Positions 1 through 10,377 of a stretch of 64,000 nucleotides of DNA are shown here, piece by piece; position 1 is the first letter of the stretch; each line of letters starts with the position of its first letter. This DNA comes from Comamonadaceae bacterium 2FH (GTDB lineage: Bacteria > Pseudomonadota > Gammaproteobacteria > Burkholderiales > Burkholderiaceae_C). Location: NCBI GenBank assembly GCA_005503335.1, contig SCMQ01000012.1, positions 48,488 to 112,487 on the forward strand. The letters run 5' to 3'. The notes below the pieces were generated by a model, which was given only the letters and a program-made list of their open reading frames with translations, did not search any database and was not told the DNA's origin. Position numbers and translations under genes: made by a program.

Positions 1-610
1 CCCGGTGCTGAGCTACCTGGCGCTGCGCGGCCGATGCGCCGCCTGCCACGCCACCATCGGCTTGCGCTACCCGCTGGTCGAGCTGGCCACCGGCGCGCTG
101 TTCGCCTGGTGCGCCTGGCGCTGGGGCGCCACGCCGGCCGCGCTGGCCTGGAGCGCCTTCGCCGCGACACTGCTGGCGCTGACCCTGATCGACTGGGACA
201 CCACCTTGCTGCCGGACGACATGACGCTGCCGCTGCTGTGGGGCGGCCTGATCGCCGCGGCCCTGAACCTGAACGGCGTGCCGCTGAGCACCGCCCTGTG
301 GGGAGCCGTCGCCGGCTATGTCTCGCTGTGGGCGGTCTACTGGGCGTTCAAGCTCGCCACCGGCAAGGAGGGCATGGGCTACGGCGACTTCAAGCTGTTC
401 GCCGCCCTGGGCGCCTGGTTCGGCTGGCAGGCCCTGGTGCCCATGATCCTGATGGCCTCGGTGATCGGCGCAGGGGTCGGCATAGGCATGAAGTTCGCGA
501 ACACGCTGCGCGAGGGCGGCTACGTGCCGTTCGGCCCCTTCCTGGCCGCGGCCGGTTTGACGGCCATGCTGTTCGGGCCCGAGGCCATCCTGCGCGCGGT
601 CGGACTCTAG
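1..610 (+). CDS. pilD: Prepilin peptidase PilD, C-terminal part (gene cut by window edge)
   Basis: Bifunctional leader peptidase and N-methyltransferase of the inner membrane that processes type IV prepilins. The reading frame is open from base 2, so the N-terminus lies outside the window. About 202 residues are visible. The first residues (PVLSYLALRGRC) are the end of the cytoplasmic zinc loop, with one CxxC pair (CAAC) seen; its partner pair lies upstream. Both aspartate sites of the GxGD protease family are present: an Asp in LIDWDTTLLPDD and GYGDFKL further on. Several hydrophobic helices follow. The neighbouring coaE-zapD-yacG order is the usual pilBCD context in Burkholderiales. The other pilus genes here are the pilMNOPQ operon at 48376-53465. 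Confidence 0.95.
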   Translation, partial: PVLSYLALRGRCAACHATIGLRYPLVELATGALFAWCAWRWGATPAALAWSAFAATLLALTLIDWDTTLLPDDMTLPLLWGGLIAAALNLNGVPLSTALWGAVAGYVSLWAVYWAFKLATGKEGMGYGDFKLFAALGAWFGWQALVPMILMASVIGAGVGIGMKFANTLREGGYVPFGPFLAAAGLTAMLFGPEAILRAVGL

Positions 611-618
611 GGCCGGCC

Positions 619-1230
619 ATGGCTACGGTGACCCTGCTCGGCCTGACCGGCGGCATAGGCAGCGGCAAGAGCACGGTCGCCGCCATGCTGGCCGAGCATG
701 GCGCGGCCGTGGTCGACGCCGACGCCATCGCGCGCGGCGTCACGGCGCCGGGCGGCGCCGCCATCCCGGCGATCGCACAGGCCTTCGGCGCCGAACTGAT
801 CACGCCGCAGGGCGCGCTGGACCGCGACCGCATGCGCGCCCTGGTGTTCGCCGACCCGAACGCCAGGCGGCGGCTGGAAGCCATCGTGCATCCGCTGGTC
901 GGCCAGGAGACCGAGCGCCAGGCCCAGGCCGCCCTGGCCCAGGGCCGGCGCACCGTGGTGTACGACGTGCCGCTGCTGGTCGAGTCGGGCCGGCGCTGGC
1001 GCCAGAAGGTGCAGCGCGTGCTGGTGGTCGACTGCCCGGTCGTCACCCAGGTCGAACGCGTCATGGCGCGCAGCGGACTGGCCCAGGCCGAGGTGGAGCG
1101 CATCGTCGCCAGCCAGGCCAGCCGCGCCCAGCGCCTGGCGGCCGCCGACATCGTGATCCACAACCAGGGCCTGACGCTGCCGGCCCTGCGCGAGGAAGTG
1201 AGGCAGTTGGCGCAAGGCTTCGGGCTATGA
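619..1230 (+). CDS. coaE: Dephospho-CoA kinase
   Basis: Catalyses the last step of coenzyme A synthesis, phosphorylating the ribose 3'-OH of dephospho-CoA with ATP in the cytoplasm. It has 203 residues, the usual size. The P-loop GGIGSGKST is at residues 11-19, followed by the conserved DADAIAR substrate motif. A lid with several arginines (SQASRAQRLAAADIVI) lies near the end. The ATG at 619 is 9 bases after the pilD stop and places the P-loop at the family's usual distance from the N-terminus. A much longer frame running from base 34 is only an open shadow across pilD. The gene is probably co-transcribed with pilD and zapD. Confidence 0.97.
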   Translation: MATVTLLGLTGGIGSGKSTVAAMLAEHGAAVVDADAIARGVTAPGGAAIPAIAQAFGAELITPQGALDRDRMRALVFADPNARRRLEAIVHPLVGQETERQAQAALAQGRRTVVYDVPLLVESGRRWRQKVQRVLVVDCPVVTQVERVMARSGLAQAEVERIVASQASRAQRLAAADIVIHNQGLTLPALREEVRQLAQGFGL

Positions 1231-1252
1231 TGCGGGCACAGGAAAAAGCAGC

Positions 1253-2008
1253 GTGATACTGTACGAATATCCCTTCAACGAACGCATCCGTACCTACCTG
1301 CGACTGGAGCACCTGTTCCGACGCCTGGGCCAGCTGGTGCCCCGCGAAACCCCGCTGGATCACCACTACGCACTGACCACACTGTTCGAGGTCATGGACG
1401 TCGCCGCGCGCGCCGACCTCAAGTCGGACGTGCTCAAGGACCTGGAAAAGCAGAAACAGGCGCTCAACGGATATCGCGGCAACCCCGCGATCTCCGAGGC
1501 TGCGCTCGACGAGGTCGTGGCCCGGCTCGACGCTTGCTTCTCGGCCCTCAACCAGCAGCCCGGCAAGGCCGGCCACGCGCTGACCGAGAACGAATGGCTG
1601 ATGAGCATACGCAGCCGCGCCGTGATCCCCGGCGGCACCTGCGAGTTCGACCTGCCGGCCTACTACGCCTGGCAGCACAAGGACGCCGACACGCGCCGGC
1701 ACGACCTGCAGCAATGGGCCACCACGCTGGCGCCGCTGGCCGAATCCATCCACCTGCTGCTGCGGATGCTGCGCGACTCGGGCGCGCCGCAGAAGGTGAT
1801 GGCCGTGGGCGGGCAGTTCCAGCAGAACCTGCCTCAGGGCCGCAGCTTCCAGCTGCTGCGCCTGCGCATCGACCCGGCGCTGGACCTGATCCCCGAGATC
1901 AGCGGCAACCGCCTCATCGTGTCGGTGCGGCTGATGCGCCAGGAGGCCGACGGCCGGCTGCAGGCCGGCGGCGACGACGCTCCGCTGGAGATGACATTGT
2001 GCGCGTGA
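1253..2008 (+). CDS. zapD: Cell division protein ZapD (YacF)
   Basis: Cytoplasmic FtsZ-associated protein that cross-links FtsZ filaments at the division ring. It has 251 residues. The N-terminus ([18 protein letters not shown]) is the signature of the family (formerly DUF1342). The start is GTG at 1253; a purine-rich GGAAAAAG lies 6-8 bases before it. The stop overlaps the GTG start of yacG by 10 bases, which suggests coupled translation. Placement between coaE and yacG is the standard proteobacterial arrangement. Confidence 0.95.
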   Translation: MILYEYPFNERIRTYLRLEHLFRRLGQLVPRETPLDHHYALTTLFEVMDVAARADLKSDVLKDLEKQKQALNGYRGNPAISEAALDEVVARLDACFSALNQQPGKAGHALTENEWLMSIRSRAVIPGGTCEFDLPAYYAWQHKDADTRRHDLQQWATTLAPLAESIHLLLRMLRDSGAPQKVMAVGGQFQQNLPQGRSFQLLRLRIDPALDLIPEISGNRLIVSVRLMRQEADGRLQAGGDDAPLEMTLCA

Positions 2009-2226
2009 AGCCCTCCGCCCCGGCCAGCACCGACTCCAAGGCCCGGCAGGTGCGCTGCCCCGCCTGCGGCGGCCCCAGCCTGTTCGCGCCGGAAAACCGC
2101 TTCCGCCCCTTCTGCTGCGAGCGCTGCAAGAACATGGACCTGGGCGCCTGGGCCAGCGAGAGCTTCCGCATGCCCGCCGAAGCGCCGCCCGAGGACCAGG
2201 CCTTCGGCGACCCCAGGCTGCAGTAG
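1999..2226 (+). CDS. yacG: DNA gyrase inhibitor / zinc-binding protein YacG
   Basis: Small zinc-finger protein; the E. coli homologue binds GyrB and inhibits gyrase. It has 75 residues from a GTG start that overlaps the end of zapD. The four zinc cysteines are in the family pattern C-x2-C-x15-C-x3-C (CPAC ... CCERC), followed by the conserved [11 protein letters not shown] block. The N-terminal dozen residues are Ser/Ala/Lys-rich and probably disordered. The gene ends 4 bases before the convergent Nudix gene. The short gap holds no obvious terminator. Confidence 0.93.
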   Translation: MRVKPSAPASTDSKARQVRCPACGGPSLFAPENRFRPFCCERCKNMDLGAWASESFRMPAEAPPEDQAFGDPRLQ

Positions 2227-2230
2227 GCGC

Positions 2231-2788
2231 TCAGGCCGGGGCGTGCGTGGCGCCCTCGAAGCCCTGCTCGGCGGCGAACCACTGCAGCACCGGCACCGTG
2301 CCCGGCAGCACCGGCCTCACCTGCACCGGCAGGCGCTGCCAGGCGAAGGACTGGCCTTCGCGCATGTGCAGCTCGCCCGCCCAGTCGTAGACCTTGCAGA
2401 AGTTCAGCCGCACCAGGGCATGCGGGTAGTCGACCCGTTCCACCTTCCAGGGATGGGCGGCGCCGATGGCGACGCCGATTTCCTCCTGGAGCTCGCGCCG
2501 CAGCGCCTGCTCCACGGTCTCGCCGGGCTCGACCTTGCCGCCGGGGAATTCCCAGTAGCCCTCGTAGACCTTGCCGGGCGGGCGCGAGGTCAGCAGGAAG
2601 GAACCATCGGCCCGCAGCAGCACGCCCACGGCCACCTCGACCTCCTTGCGATCCGGCCCACCCTCGCGCGGACGGTGGCCGTCGGCGACGAGTACGGCCC
2701 CCACGCTTGCCACTTCGTGTGCTGCGCTGCCCCCCGAGGGGGCCTTCGCGCCTTGGGGCGGCCCGGCGGCGCTCAAGCTTTCCGTCAT
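2231..2788 (-). CDS. Nudix hydrolase (MutT-like) with repeat-derived N-terminus
   Basis: Probably hydrolyses a nucleoside diphosphate-X substrate. A full Nudix box is visible at about residues 84-106 (GKVEPGETVEQALRREL then QEEIGV, matching Gx5Ex7REUxEExGU). The resemblance to MutT (8-oxo-dGTP sanitation) is an inference. It has 185 residues, longer than MutT of about 130, because roughly 45 residues precede the Nudix fold. Residues 3-31 are encoded by a dispersed repeat (see 2698-2782). The ATG at 2788 overlaps the stop of the upstream ATPase gene as ATGA, which supports this start despite the odd N-terminus. A later start near VEVAVGVLL would need a non-standard codon. Confidence 0.88.
   Translation of the reverse strand: MTESLSAAGPPQGAKAPSGGSAAHEVASVGAVLVADGHRPREGGPDRKEVEVAVGVLLRADGSFLLTSRPPGKVYEGYWEFPGGKVEPGETVEQALRRELQEEIGVAIGAAHPWKVERVDYPHALVRLNFCKVYDWAGELHMREGQSFAWQRLPVQVRPVLPGTVPVLQWFAAEQGFEGATHAPA
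2698..2782 (-). repeat. Dispersed GC-rich repeat, copy 1 (inside Nudix CDS)
   Basis: On the minus strand the core (2743 down to 2698) begins GCCCCCTCGGGGGGCAGCG and ends GCGTGGGGG. The core is 46 bases long, exactly like the second copy at 26326-26371, and hand alignment gives 38 of 46 identities. The core holds a palindrome (GCCCCC-TC-GGGGGC). A further arm (GGGCCGCCCCAAGGCGCGAA on the minus strand) extends to about 2782. I recall this element as common in Comamonadaceae genomes. Here it lies within coding sequence. Confidence 0.8.
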
Positions 2789-3657
2789 GCGGAACGGCGG
2801 CCCGCGTAATCGCGCGCAAACTGGTAAGCGACGCGGCCGCTGCGCGAGCCGCGCTCCAGCGCCCAGACCAGGGCCTCGGGACGAGCCGCATCGATGGCCT
2901 GCGGCCCGACGCCGAACGAGGACAGCCATTGCGCGGTGATCGCCAGGTACTCGTCCTGACTGAACGGGTAGAAGCTGACCCACAGGCCGAAGCGCTCGGA
3001 CAGCGAGATCTTCTCCTCCACCACCTCGCCCGGATGGACCTCGCCGTCCTCGCTGTGGGTGTAGGTGAGGTTCTCCTTCATGTACTCGGGCAACAGGTGG
3101 CGGCGGTTGCTGGTCGCGTAGATCAGCACGTTCGGCGTGGCCGCAGCCACCGAGCCGTCCAGGATGGACTTGAGCGCCTTGTAGCCGGGTTCGCCGTCCT
3201 CGAAGCTCAGGTCGTCGCAGAACACGACGAACTTCTCGGGGCGCTCGGACACCACGTCGACGATGTCCGGCAGGTCCGTCAGGTCGGCCTTGTCCACCTC
3301 GATCAGGCGCAGGCCGCGCGCCGCGTAGGCGTTCAGGCAGGCCTTGATCAGCGAGGACTTGCCGGTGCCGCGCGCGCCGGTCAGCAGCACGTTGTTGGCC
3401 GGACGGCCTTGGACGAACTGCTCGGTGTTGCGCCGGATCTTGTCCTTCTGGCCGTCGATCTCCTTGAGGTCGTCGAGCGCGATGCCGGCCACGTGGCGCA
3501 CCGGCTCGAGCACGCCGTGGCCGGAGGCGCGCTTGCGGTAGCGCCAGGCGATGGCGGCCGACCAGTCCGGCTCGGTCAGCGGCTGCGGCAGCACGGATTC
3601 GATGCGCGCCATCAGGTGTTCGGCACGCTGTATCAGTCTCTCGAGCGGATCGATCAT
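2785..3657 (-). CDS. AAA+ ATPase of the DUF815 family
   Basis: Predicted cytoplasmic P-loop ATPase of unknown cellular role. It has 290 residues. Walker A is GARGTGKS at about residues 94-101 and Walker B is FCDDLSFE near 146-153. [15 protein letters not shown] block follows, as in the sensor-1 region of DUF815 proteins. The N-terminal 60 residues are helical and lack recognisable motifs. The start codon overlaps the argJ stop (ATGA) and the stop overlaps the Nudix start (ATGA), so the three genes are translationally coupled behind secA. No experimentally known function is claimed. Confidence 0.9.
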   Translation of the reverse strand: MIDPLERLIQRAEHLMARIESVLPQPLTEPDWSAAIAWRYRKRASGHGVLEPVRHVAGIALDDLKEIDGQKDKIRRNTEQFVQGRPANNVLLTGARGTGKSSLIKACLNAYAARGLRLIEVDKADLTDLPDIVDVVSERPEKFVVFCDDLSFEDGEPGYKALKSILDGSVAAATPNVLIYATSNRRHLLPEYMKENLTYTHSEDGEVHPGEVVEEKISLSERFGLWVSFYPFSQDEYLAITAQWLSSFGVGPQAIDAARPEALVWALERGSRSGRVAYQFARDYAGRRSA

Positions 3658-4883
3658 GAGCGGTAGTCGGCGTTGATCGACACGTAGTCGTGGCTGAGGT
3701 CGCAGGTCCAGACCTGGTCGCTGGCAGCGCCACGGCCCAGGACCACGCGCACCGTGATCTCGCTTTGCTTCATCACGCGCTGGCCGTCCTCCTCGCGGTA
3801 GGCCGGATGGCGCCCCCCCTGCACCGCGACATGGACCTCGTCGAGGTAGAGGTCGATGCCGGTCTGGTCCAGGTCATCGATGCCGGCATAGCCCACGGCG
3901 GCCAGGATGCGGCCCAGGTTGGGGTCGCTGGCGAAGAAGGCCGTCTTGACCAGCGGCGAATGCGCGATCGCGTAGGCCACCTTGCGGCACTCCTCGCCGT
4001 CGCGCCCGCCCTCGACCCGGATGGTGATGAACTTGGTCGCGCCCTCGCCGTCGCGCACGATGGCCTGGGCCAGCCGGCGCGCCACGTCCAGCAGCGCCGC
4101 CTTGAGCGCCTGGCCCTCGGCGCTGGCCAGCGACTGGATCGGTGCGTGGGCCGCCTGCTGCGTGGCCACCAGCACGAAGGAGTCGTTGGTCGAGGTGTCG
4201 CCGTCGATGGTGACACGGTTGAACGAGCCCTCGGCCAGCTCGGTCACGAGCTGCTGCATCAGGGCCGGCGCCACGCAGGCGTCGGTGGCCAGGAAGCCCA
4301 GCATGGTCGCCATGTTGGGGCGGATCATGCCTGCGCCTTTGCTGATGCCGGTGATGGTCACCGGCGCGCCGGCGATGGTCACGCGCGCGCTGAAGGCCTT
4401 GGGCACGGTGTCGGTGGTCATGATGCCCTCGGCCGCGCGCGCCCAGTGGTCGGCTCGCGCGTCGGCCAGCGCCGCTGGCAGGCCCGCCGCTATGCGCTCG
4501 ACCGGCAGCGGCTCCATGATCACGCCAGTGGAGAACGGCAGCACCTGCTCGGGGGCCAGCTGCAGCTGGCTGGCCAGCACGGCGCAGGTCTGGCGCGCGC
4601 GCGCCAGGCCTTCGGCGCCGGTGCCGGCGTTGGCATTGCCGGTGTTGATCACCATGGCGCGTATGCCGGCGCCCACGGCCAGGTGCTCGCGGCAGATCTG
4701 CACCGGCGCGGCGCAGAAGCGGTTGCGCGTGAACACGCCGGCCACGCTCGCGCCTTCGTCGAGCAGCAGCACGGTCAGGTCCTTTCGGCCGACCTTGCGT
4801 ATGCCGGCCTCGGTCACGCCCAGGCGCAGGCCGGGCACGGGAAAGAGCTGGAAGGGATCGGGGGCGGAAAGGTTGACGGGCAT
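3654..4883 (-). CDS. argJ: Bifunctional glutamate N-acetyltransferase / amino-acid acetyltransferase ArgJ
   Basis: Transfers the acetyl group from N-acetylornithine to glutamate in the cyclic arginine pathway; many members also use acetyl-CoA. It has 409 residues. The self-cleavage region [20 protein letters not shown] is intact; the Thr in MATML becomes the N-terminal nucleophile of the beta subunit. The oxyanion and substrate motifs NTGNANAGTG and [11 protein letters not shown] are also seen. It starts 9 bases after the secA stop, so it is likely read from the secA transcript. Confidence 0.96.
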   Translation of the reverse strand: MPVNLSAPDPFQLFPVPGLRLGVTEAGIRKVGRKDLTVLLLDEGASVAGVFTRNRFCAAPVQICREHLAVGAGIRAMVINTGNANAGTGAEGLARARQTCAVLASQLQLAPEQVLPFSTGVIMEPLPVERIAAGLPAALADARADHWARAAEGIMTTDTVPKAFSARVTIAGAPVTITGISKGAGMIRPNMATMLGFLATDACVAPALMQQLVTELAEGSFNRVTIDGDTSTNDSFVLVATQQAAHAPIQSLASAEGQALKAALLDVARRLAQAIVRDGEGATKFITIRVEGGRDGEECRKVAYAIAHSPLVKTAFFASDPNLGRILAAVGYAGIDDLDQTGIDLYLDEVHVAVQGGRHPAYREEDGQRVMKQSEITVRVVLGRGAASDQVWTCDLSHDYVSINADYRS

Positions 4884-4892
4884 GGCGGTCTC

Positions 4893-7673
<2,781 letters not shown>

Positions 7674-7684
7674 GCATGCAGGAC

Positions 7685-7715
7685 CGCCCGGCCTGCCGTG
7701 TCAGCCTGCCGGGCG
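7685..7715 (-). promoter_or_regulatory. GC-rich hairpin in the secA leader
   Basis: Perfect 8-base inverted repeat CGCCCGGC / GCCGGGCG with a 15-base loop, ending 11 bases upstream of the secA ATG. No T-tract follows, so it is not an intrinsic terminator. It could influence secA translation. That role is inference only. Confidence 0.45.
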
Positions 7716-7809
7716 ACCGAAATCCCTAAAGTGTTGTGGATCCAGGTGGGAGCGTCGGCGCGGGCTGCGCCGCCTGCAGCGACGGCGGCCCGCGTCGGTG
7801 CCGGGCGCC

Positions 7810-7858
7810 ATTTTACCCACGGGCCGGGCGGCCGCGTGCCGCCCCTATCCACGATAAT
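7810..7858. promoter_or_regulatory. Candidate -10 boxes in the secA/dciA divergent region
   Basis: The 220-base gap between the secA and dciA-like starts is GC-rich apart from two AT pockets. On the plus strand GATAAT (7853-7858) is 35 bases before the DUF721 start. On the minus strand TAAAAT (7815-7810) could serve secA. No good -35 box was found for either, so these are weak calls. Confidence 0.3.
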
Positions 7859-7893
7859 CGTCGGCCGCAACGCCCTGCCCTCGCGCCCGCCCC

Positions 7894-8205
7894 ATGAACC
7901 GACGCCACCACGCCATCACGCTGCAGCAAGCCGCCGCCGATTCACCCACGCTGGCGCGGCTGGCCGGGCTGGCGCGCGAATCCGGCGAACGGCTCAAGGC
8001 CGTGCAGTCCCTGATCCCGGTGATGCTGCGCCCCACGGTCAGGCCCGGGCCCATAGACGGTGACAGCTGGTGCCTGCTGGTCGGCAGCAACGCGGCTGCG
8101 GCCAAGCTCAGGCAGGTGCTCCCGGCCTTGATGGCCAGCCTGCGCAGCAAGGGCTACCAGGTGAACAGCATCCGACTCAAGGTCCAGGTGGAAACCAGGC
8201 CCTGA
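7894..8205 (+). CDS. DciA/DUF721-like protein
   Basis: Small protein of 103 residues matching the DUF721 family, which includes DciA, the helicase-loading factor of many bacteria that lack DnaC. Visible features are an N-terminal helical part (LQQAAADSPTLARLAGLARES) and the DUF721 core (GDSWCLLVGSNAAAAKLRQV ... LRSKGYQVNSIRLKVQV). Its position divergent from secA is usual in Burkholderiales. Assigning true DciA function is inference, because short betaproteobacterial forms are poorly studied. The ATG at 7894 is chosen because the upstream stretch is non-coding in character. Confidence 0.75.
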   Translation: MNRRHHAITLQQAAADSPTLARLAGLARESGERLKAVQSLIPVMLRPTVRPGPIDGDSWCLLVGSNAAAAKLRQVLPALMASLRSKGYQVNSIRLKVQVETRP

Positions 8206-8219
8206 GCGAAGGGAAGGGA

Positions 8220-8295
8220 TGGTGCCGCTTGTCGGATTCGAACTGACGACCTACCGCTTACAAGGCGGTTGCTCTACCAACTGAGCTAAAGCGGC
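8220..8295 (-). tRNA. tRNA-Thr (anticodon TGT)
   Basis: The minus strand folds into a full cloverleaf: acceptor GCCGCTT / AAGCGGC, D-arm GCTC-AGTTGGTA-GAGC, anticodon stem ACCGC / GCGGT with loop CTTGTAA (anticodon TGT), and T-arm GTCAG-TTCGAAT-CCGAC. A genomically encoded CCA end occupies 8220-8222. A TAGAAT hexamer at 8315-8310 on the minus strand, about 14 bases upstream, is a possible -10 box. Confidence 0.97.
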
Positions 8296-8342
8296 GGAAT
8301 GCGCTTGCGATTCTAACGGCTGGCCCAGGTGGGCCGCGGTGT

Positions 8343-8864
8343 TCACTTCACACGCTTGAGCGCGGGGCGAGGCCCGGCCGGTGGCTTGGGTGGCTCGGGC
8401 TCCGGCGTACCCGCCTCACCCTCCGCAACCTCGCCGCCCGGCACCAGCTGCATCGAGCGGCCAGCCGCGGACGCCTCGGGCGCGGCACCCGACGCCGCCG
8501 CGGGTGGCGGGGGCTCGGCCGGCTCCGCGGCCGCAGCGGGCACCGGCACCGGGAAGGCCATGCCCTGGCCGTTTTCCCGCGCGTAGATCGCAATCACGCG
8601 CTCCACCGGCACGCTGATCTCGCGCGCCACGCCCGCGAAGCGGGCCTTGAACTCGATGAAGTCGTTGCCCAGCTTGAGCGAGCTCGTGGCGTCGAAGCTG
8701 ATGTTCAGCACGATCTCGCCGTCCTTCACGTACTCGCGCGGCACCTGCACCGTGTCGTCGACCAGCACCGCCACATAGGGCGTGAAGCCGTTGTCGGTGC
8801 ACCACTCGTACAGGGCGCGGATCAGGTAGGGCCGGGTGGAGCTGGCGTCCAGGGCGTTCATCAT
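8343..8864 (-). CDS. sspB: ClpXP protease specificity-enhancing factor SspB
   Basis: Adaptor that delivers ssrA-tagged proteins to ClpXP in the cytoplasm. It has 173 residues. The N-terminal 110 residues form the conserved tag-binding fold (RPYLIRALYEWCTDNGFTPY ... LNISFDATSSLKLGNDFIEF). A long Pro/Ala-rich linker follows. The last residues (RPALKRVK) match the ClpX-docking tail. The second of two adjacent ATG codons (8861) could equally be the start. It follows sspA by 16 bases, as expected for the sspAB operon. Confidence 0.95.
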   Translation of the reverse strand: MMNALDASSTRPYLIRALYEWCTDNGFTPYVAVLVDDTVQVPREYVKDGEIVLNISFDATSSLKLGNDFIEFKARFAGVAREISVPVERVIAIYARENGQGMAFPVPVPAAAAEPAEPPPPAAASGAAPEASAAGRSMQLVPGGEVAEGEAGTPEPEPPKPPAGPRPALKRVK

Positions 8865-8880
8865 GGCGCGGCCTGGGCGC

Positions 8881-9492
8881 TTACTTGCGCATCACTTTCT
8901 CGGACGGCGTCAGCGCCTCGATGTAGGCCGGGCGCGAGAAGATGCGCTCGGCGTACTTGAGCAAAGGCGCGGCGTTCTTGCTGAGCTCGATGCCGTAGTA
9001 GTCCAGGCGCCACAGCAGCGGCGCGATGGCCACGTCGAGCATGGAGAAGTTCTCGCCCAGCATGTACTTGTTCTTGAGAAACACCGGGGCGAGCTGGGTC
9101 AGGCGGTCGCGGATATGGGCGCGCGCCTTCTCCAGCAGCTTGTCGTTGCCCTTGGCGGCGCGGTTTTCCAGCGTCGAGACATGGACGAACAACTCCTTCT
9201 CGAAGTTGAGCAGGAACAGGCGCACGCGGGCTCGGTCCACCGGGTCGCCCGGCATCAGCTGCGGGTGCGGGAAGCGCTCGTCGATGTACTCGTTGATGAT
9301 GTTGGACTCGTACAGGATGAGGTCACGCTCGACCAGGATGGGCACCTGGCCGTAGGGGTTCATCACGTTGATGTCCTCGGGCTTGTTGTAGAGGTCCACG
9401 TCGCGGATCTCGAAGTCCATGCCCTTCTCGAACAGCACGAAACGGCAACGGTGGGAAAACGGACAGGTGGTTCCTGAATACAGCACCATCAT
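8881..9492 (-). CDS. sspA: Stringent starvation protein A
   Basis: Glutathione-S-transferase-fold protein that binds RNA polymerase and acts in the starvation and acid response. It has 203 residues: a thioredoxin-like N-terminal domain (MVLYSGTTCPFSHRCRFVLFE, NPYGQVPILVERD, YESNIINEYIDERFPHP) and an all-helical C-terminal domain. A strong GAGGAG ribosome-binding site precedes the paired ATG codons. The gene lies just after the intrinsic terminator of the petABC operon, so it needs either read-through or its own promoter. Confidence 0.95.
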   Translation of the reverse strand: MMVLYSGTTCPFSHRCRFVLFEKGMDFEIRDVDLYNKPEDINVMNPYGQVPILVERDLILYESNIINEYIDERFPHPQLMPGDPVDRARVRLFLLNFEKELFVHVSTLENRAAKGNDKLLEKARAHIRDRLTQLAPVFLKNKYMLGENFSMLDVAIAPLLWRLDYYGIELSKNAAPLLKYAERIFSRPAYIEALTPSEKVMRK

Positions 9493-9516
9493 GGCGGGGA
9501 CTCCTCAAAATCAAAA

Positions 9517-9557
9517 AGAGTGGGATGCCGCCGGGCCCGGCCCGGCACACCCACTCT
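9517..9557 (-). terminator. Intrinsic terminator after petC
   Basis: On the minus strand AGAGTGGG (9557-9550) pairs with CCCACTCT (9524-9517), and an inner TGCCG/CGGCA pair extends the stem around a GC-rich loop. The T-rich run TTTTTGATTTT follows directly. It lies between the petC stop and the sspA ribosome-binding site and should end petABC transcripts. Confidence 0.85.
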
Positions 9558-9592
9558 GGCAATGCCGGGCAACAGGCCCGGCCAGGTCTGGT

Positions 9593-10357
9593 TTACTTGA
9601 CGTCTTTCCAGTACGCGGCATTGAGGCGCCACGCGATCACGGTGAAGACCACCAGGAACAGCAGCACCCAGACGCCTATGCGCACGCGGCTGTTCTGCGC
9701 CGGCTCGCCCATCCACTGCAGGTAGTTCACCAGGTCGCCGACCGCCTGGTCGTACTGCAGCGGGGTCATGGTCCCGGGCGTGACCTGCTCCCAGCCCTTG
9801 AAGACCTGGACCTCGTGGCCATGCTCCTGCTTGGCCTCGAACAGCGGGCGGCGCTCGCCCTGCAGCTCCCACAGCGCGTGCGGCATGCCGACGCTGGGGA
9901 ACACCAGGTTGTTCCAGCCGGTGGCCTTGGTGTCGTCGCGGTAGTAGCTGCGCAGGTAGGTGTAGAGGTAATCGGCGCCCGTGCCGTCGTGGCCGGCACG
10001 CGAGCGCGCGACGAGCGTCAGGTCGGGCGGGTTGGCGCCGAACCAGTCCTTGGCCTGCTTGGGATCGATCGCGGCCTTCATGGTCTCGCCGACCTTGTCG
10101 GTGGTGAACAGCAGGTTGTCCTTGATCTGCTGCTCGCTCAGGCCGATGTCGCGCAGGCGGTTGAAGCGCATGTACGCAGCCGAGTGGCAGTTCAGGCAGT
10201 AGTTGACGAACAGCTTGGCGCCGTTCTGCAGCGAGGCCAGGTCGGTCGTCTTGACGGGCGCCTTGTCCCAGCTCACGCCGCCGCCAGCGGCCTGCACACC
10301 CGAGATCAGGCCGATGGCCACGACCAAGCCCAGCGCCAGTTTCTTGAATTTGTTCAT
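9593..10357 (-). CDS. petC: Cytochrome c1 (bc1 complex subunit)
   Basis: Haem-c subunit of the cytochrome bc1 complex; passes electrons from the Rieske centre to soluble or membrane cytochrome c in the periplasm. It has 254 residues. A signal peptide ends near VQAAGGG. The haem site is CLNCH in NYCLNCHSAAYMRFNRL and the axial-Met region is GMPHALWELQG. A C-terminal membrane anchor (VWVLLFLVVFTVIAWRL) precedes a lysine end. It begins 20 bases after petB. Confidence 0.96.
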   Translation of the reverse strand: MNKFKKLALGLVVAIGLISGVQAAGGGVSWDKAPVKTTDLASLQNGAKLFVNYCLNCHSAAYMRFNRLRDIGLSEQQIKDNLLFTTDKVGETMKAAIDPKQAKDWFGANPPDLTLVARSRAGHDGTGADYLYTYLRSYYRDDTKATGWNNLVFPSVGMPHALWELQGERRPLFEAKQEHGHEVQVFKGWEQVTPGTMTPLQYDQAVGDLVNYLQWMGEPAQNSRVRIGVWVLLFLVVFTVIAWRLNAAYWKDVK

Positions 10358-10377
10358 GGGGTCACTCTCTACAGGGC

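Noticed and set aside
34..1230. Frame starting at 34 that would fuse a basic N-terminal part to CoaE
   Set aside because: The first half is an out-of-frame reading of pilD; CoaE has a normal length from the ATG at 619.
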